Positions 12,773 through 13,982 of a DNA stretch of 13,982 nt are shown piece by piece (the stretch's first letter is position 1; every line of letters begins with the position of its first letter). The stretch comes from Clostridiaceae bacterium. Lineage in GTDB: Bacteria > Bacillota > Clostridia > Saccharofermentanales > UBA5734. Below the pieces are notes generated by a model. The model was not told where the DNA came from. It worked only from the letters and a program-made list of their open reading frames with translations, and did no database searches. The stretch is taken from positions 1-13,982 of the forward strand of contig JAAZFW010000575.1 in the NCBI GenBank assembly GCA_012511525.1. Reading direction: 5' to 3'. The translations under genes were made by a program, and so were the position numbers.

Positions 12773-13982
12773 ATGAACGACATTCAGCAACAGCCGGAAT
12801 CTGCCGCCAGGCGCGGGCCGCTCAGCCGTTCGACGGCGACGGTCCTGATGATGATCGGGCTTTTACTCAGCAAGGTCACCGGCCAGCTGCGTGAAATCCT
12901 GATCGTTCCGGTATTCGGGGGCGTCGGAATCGAAACAGACGCCTTCAACATCGGCTTCCAGGTCCCGGATCTGTTCTACCAGCTGCTGGTCGGCGGCGCC
13001 ATCCAGGCGGCCATCACACCGACCCTGGCGGCGGCGCTCGAGAAGCACCAGGAAAAACGCGGCTGGCGCAGTGTCAGCATTCTGATCAACTTCGCCGCGC
13101 TGCTGATGCTCGCAGCGGTCCTGGTTGGCGTTCTGTCGGCGCCCTGGATGGTCAGCGCCTATAACCAGGGCAAGGATCCGGCCGTCGTCGACCTGGCCGT
13201 CCGGGTGACCCGGGCGCTGTTCCCCCAGGTCTTTTTCATGATGCTGGCCGCGCTTTGCATCGGCATCCTCAACGCCTACAAGCGCTTCGCCGCCACATCG
13301 TTCGGCCCATCGATCTACAACGCCTGTGTCGTGCTGGCGATGGTGGCGCTGGGGCAGGCCTCGGCCAGCGGCGTCGTGCGCGTGGCAACCGGTGTCACGG
13401 GGGCCGCCGCCATCTATTTCCTGCTCCAGTTCGCCTTGGCCCGGCGCAATTTCCGCCATTACGTCTTTTCCTTCGACTGGCGCGACAAGGGCTTTCGCCG
13501 CCTGCTCTATCTTGCGGTGCCGACGTTGCTGTCCGGTTCCATCGTCCAGGTCAACACGATCATCCTGACGGGATTTGCCAACCAGTTTGTCGGCGCGGTC
13601 ACGGCCCTGCGTCAGGCCACGACCACCTGGCAGCTGCCCTACGGCGTCTTTGTCGTCGCCATCGGCAACGTGATGCTCCCTTCGCTGGCCGGCAGCCACG
13701 CCGCCGGTGATATCCGGGGTGGCCGGCTGCTCTATACGAAAAGCCTCCGCACGGCCCTGTTTCTCGTCATGCCCATGGCGGCCCTGTTTCTGGTCATTCC
13801 CCAGGACACCATCCGGGCGATCTTCCAGTGGAGCAGCCATTACGCCGACGACGCTGTCCAGGTGACGGCTTCCATCTTGCGCTGGTACTGCCTGGCTATG
13901 GTCGCCCAGACGTTTGTCTTTATCACGAACCAGGCCTTTTACGCCCGTAAAGTGACCCGGATCGCGCTTTTAAACGGTATCC
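12773..13982 (+). CDS. murJ: MurJ/MviN-like lipid II flippase, 3' end cut by the window edge
   Basis: MurJ belongs to the MOP exporter superfamily and flips lipid II outward for peptidoglycan synthesis. The frame is open from ATG 12773 to the window end: 403 of about 510 expected residues. Many hydrophobic helices are seen. Family features include LREILIVPVFG (39-49), ETDAFN (54-59) with the conserved Asp D56, VPDLFYQLLVGGA (64-76), GILNAYKRFA, and LPYGVFVVAIGNVMLPSLA (288-306). Aligned by eye with E. coli MurJ, R24 and D39 are kept (R40, D56), but R18 is Lys34, R52 is Tyr69 and R270 is Thr284, with an Arg four residues earlier (R280). It is therefore a divergent member, and flippase activity is likely but not certain. 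The start lacks a strong ribosome site and lies seven bases after cinA. Confidence 0.9.
   Translation, partial: MNDIQQQPESAARRGPLSRSTATVLMMIGLLLSKVTGQLREILIVPVFGGVGIETDAFNIGFQVPDLFYQLLVGGAIQAAITPTLAAALEKHQEKRGWRSVSILINFAALLMLAAVLVGVLSAPWMVSAYNQGKDPAVVDLAVRVTRALFPQVFFMMLAALCIGILNAYKRFAATSFGPSIYNACVVLAMVALGQASASGVVRVATGVTGAAAIYFLLQFALARRNFRHYVFSFDWRDKGFRRLLYLAVPTLLSGSIVQVNTIILTGFANQFVGAVTALRQATTTWQLPYGVFVVAIGNVMLPSLAGSHAAGDIRGGRLLYTKSLRTALFLVMPMAALFLVIPQDTIRAIFQWSSHYADDAVQVTASILRWYCLAMVAQTFVFITNQAFYARKVTRIALLNGI

Noticed and set aside
10813..12783. 656-codon minus-strand frame across rmuC and cinA
   Set aside because: It is antisense to two clearly conserved genes, has biased composition, no ribosome site and no recognisable motif.
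12863..13840. 325-codon minus-strand frame across the right end
   Set aside because: It is antisense to the murJ-like gene; its polar, D/G/Q/R-rich sequence is the mirror of a membrane protein with biased codons.
1..13982. CRISPR array, insertion sequence, prophage or toxin-antitoxin module
   Set aside because: I saw no regularly spaced repeats, transposase or integrase motifs, terminal inverted repeats or small paired genes anywhere in the window.

Overview
The window reads as a G+C-rich bacterial chromosome segment. The genes carry strong GGAGG-type ribosome sites, sigma-70/sigma-A-like promoters, and a tRNA with an encoded CCA end. A Bacillota (Clostridia-like) origin is my best guess from gene content and style, but it is an inference from memory and the phylum is not proven here. 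Nothing looks like a phage, a transposon, a CRISPR array or a classical defence system.

Left part (1-2590, minus strand): one long gene runs off the left edge. Its frame is open for 825 codons from an ATG at 2475 and begins with a clear Sec signal peptide. It encodes a large exported protein of no family I recognise, rich in glycine and alternating beta-type sequence. A good extended -10 promoter lies just upstream, with short palindromes and a direct repeat. This gene is visibly more A+T rich and less codon-biased than the right-hand genes.

Middle (2591-3059): about 170 bases without a visible gene, then a hairpin terminator, tRNA-Trp(CCA) and its near-consensus promoter, all on the minus strand. 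A divergent promoter then fires rightward into the operon. The 190 bases between tRNA-Trp and proC also carry two perfect 8-bp inverted repeats, one sitting on the -35 box of the tRNA promoter.

Right part (3060-13982, plus strand): nine tightly packed genes, with gaps of 7 bases or less or with overlaps: proC, rnhA, nudF, ftsK/spoIIIE, a YgiQ-type radical SAM gene, folD, rmuC, cinA and a murJ-like gene cut by the right edge. This looks like one housekeeping operon mixing proline synthesis, RNA:DNA hybrid removal, nucleotide-sugar and pyridine-nucleotide housekeeping, chromosome translocation at division, one-carbon folate metabolism and lipid II export.

No clear undescribed multi-gene system is visible. 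The points most worth a second look are the unrecognised exported protein, the murJ-like protein that lacks several arginines considered essential in E. coli MurJ, the 68-base ygiQ/folD overlap, and the palindromes in the trnW-proC divergent control region.
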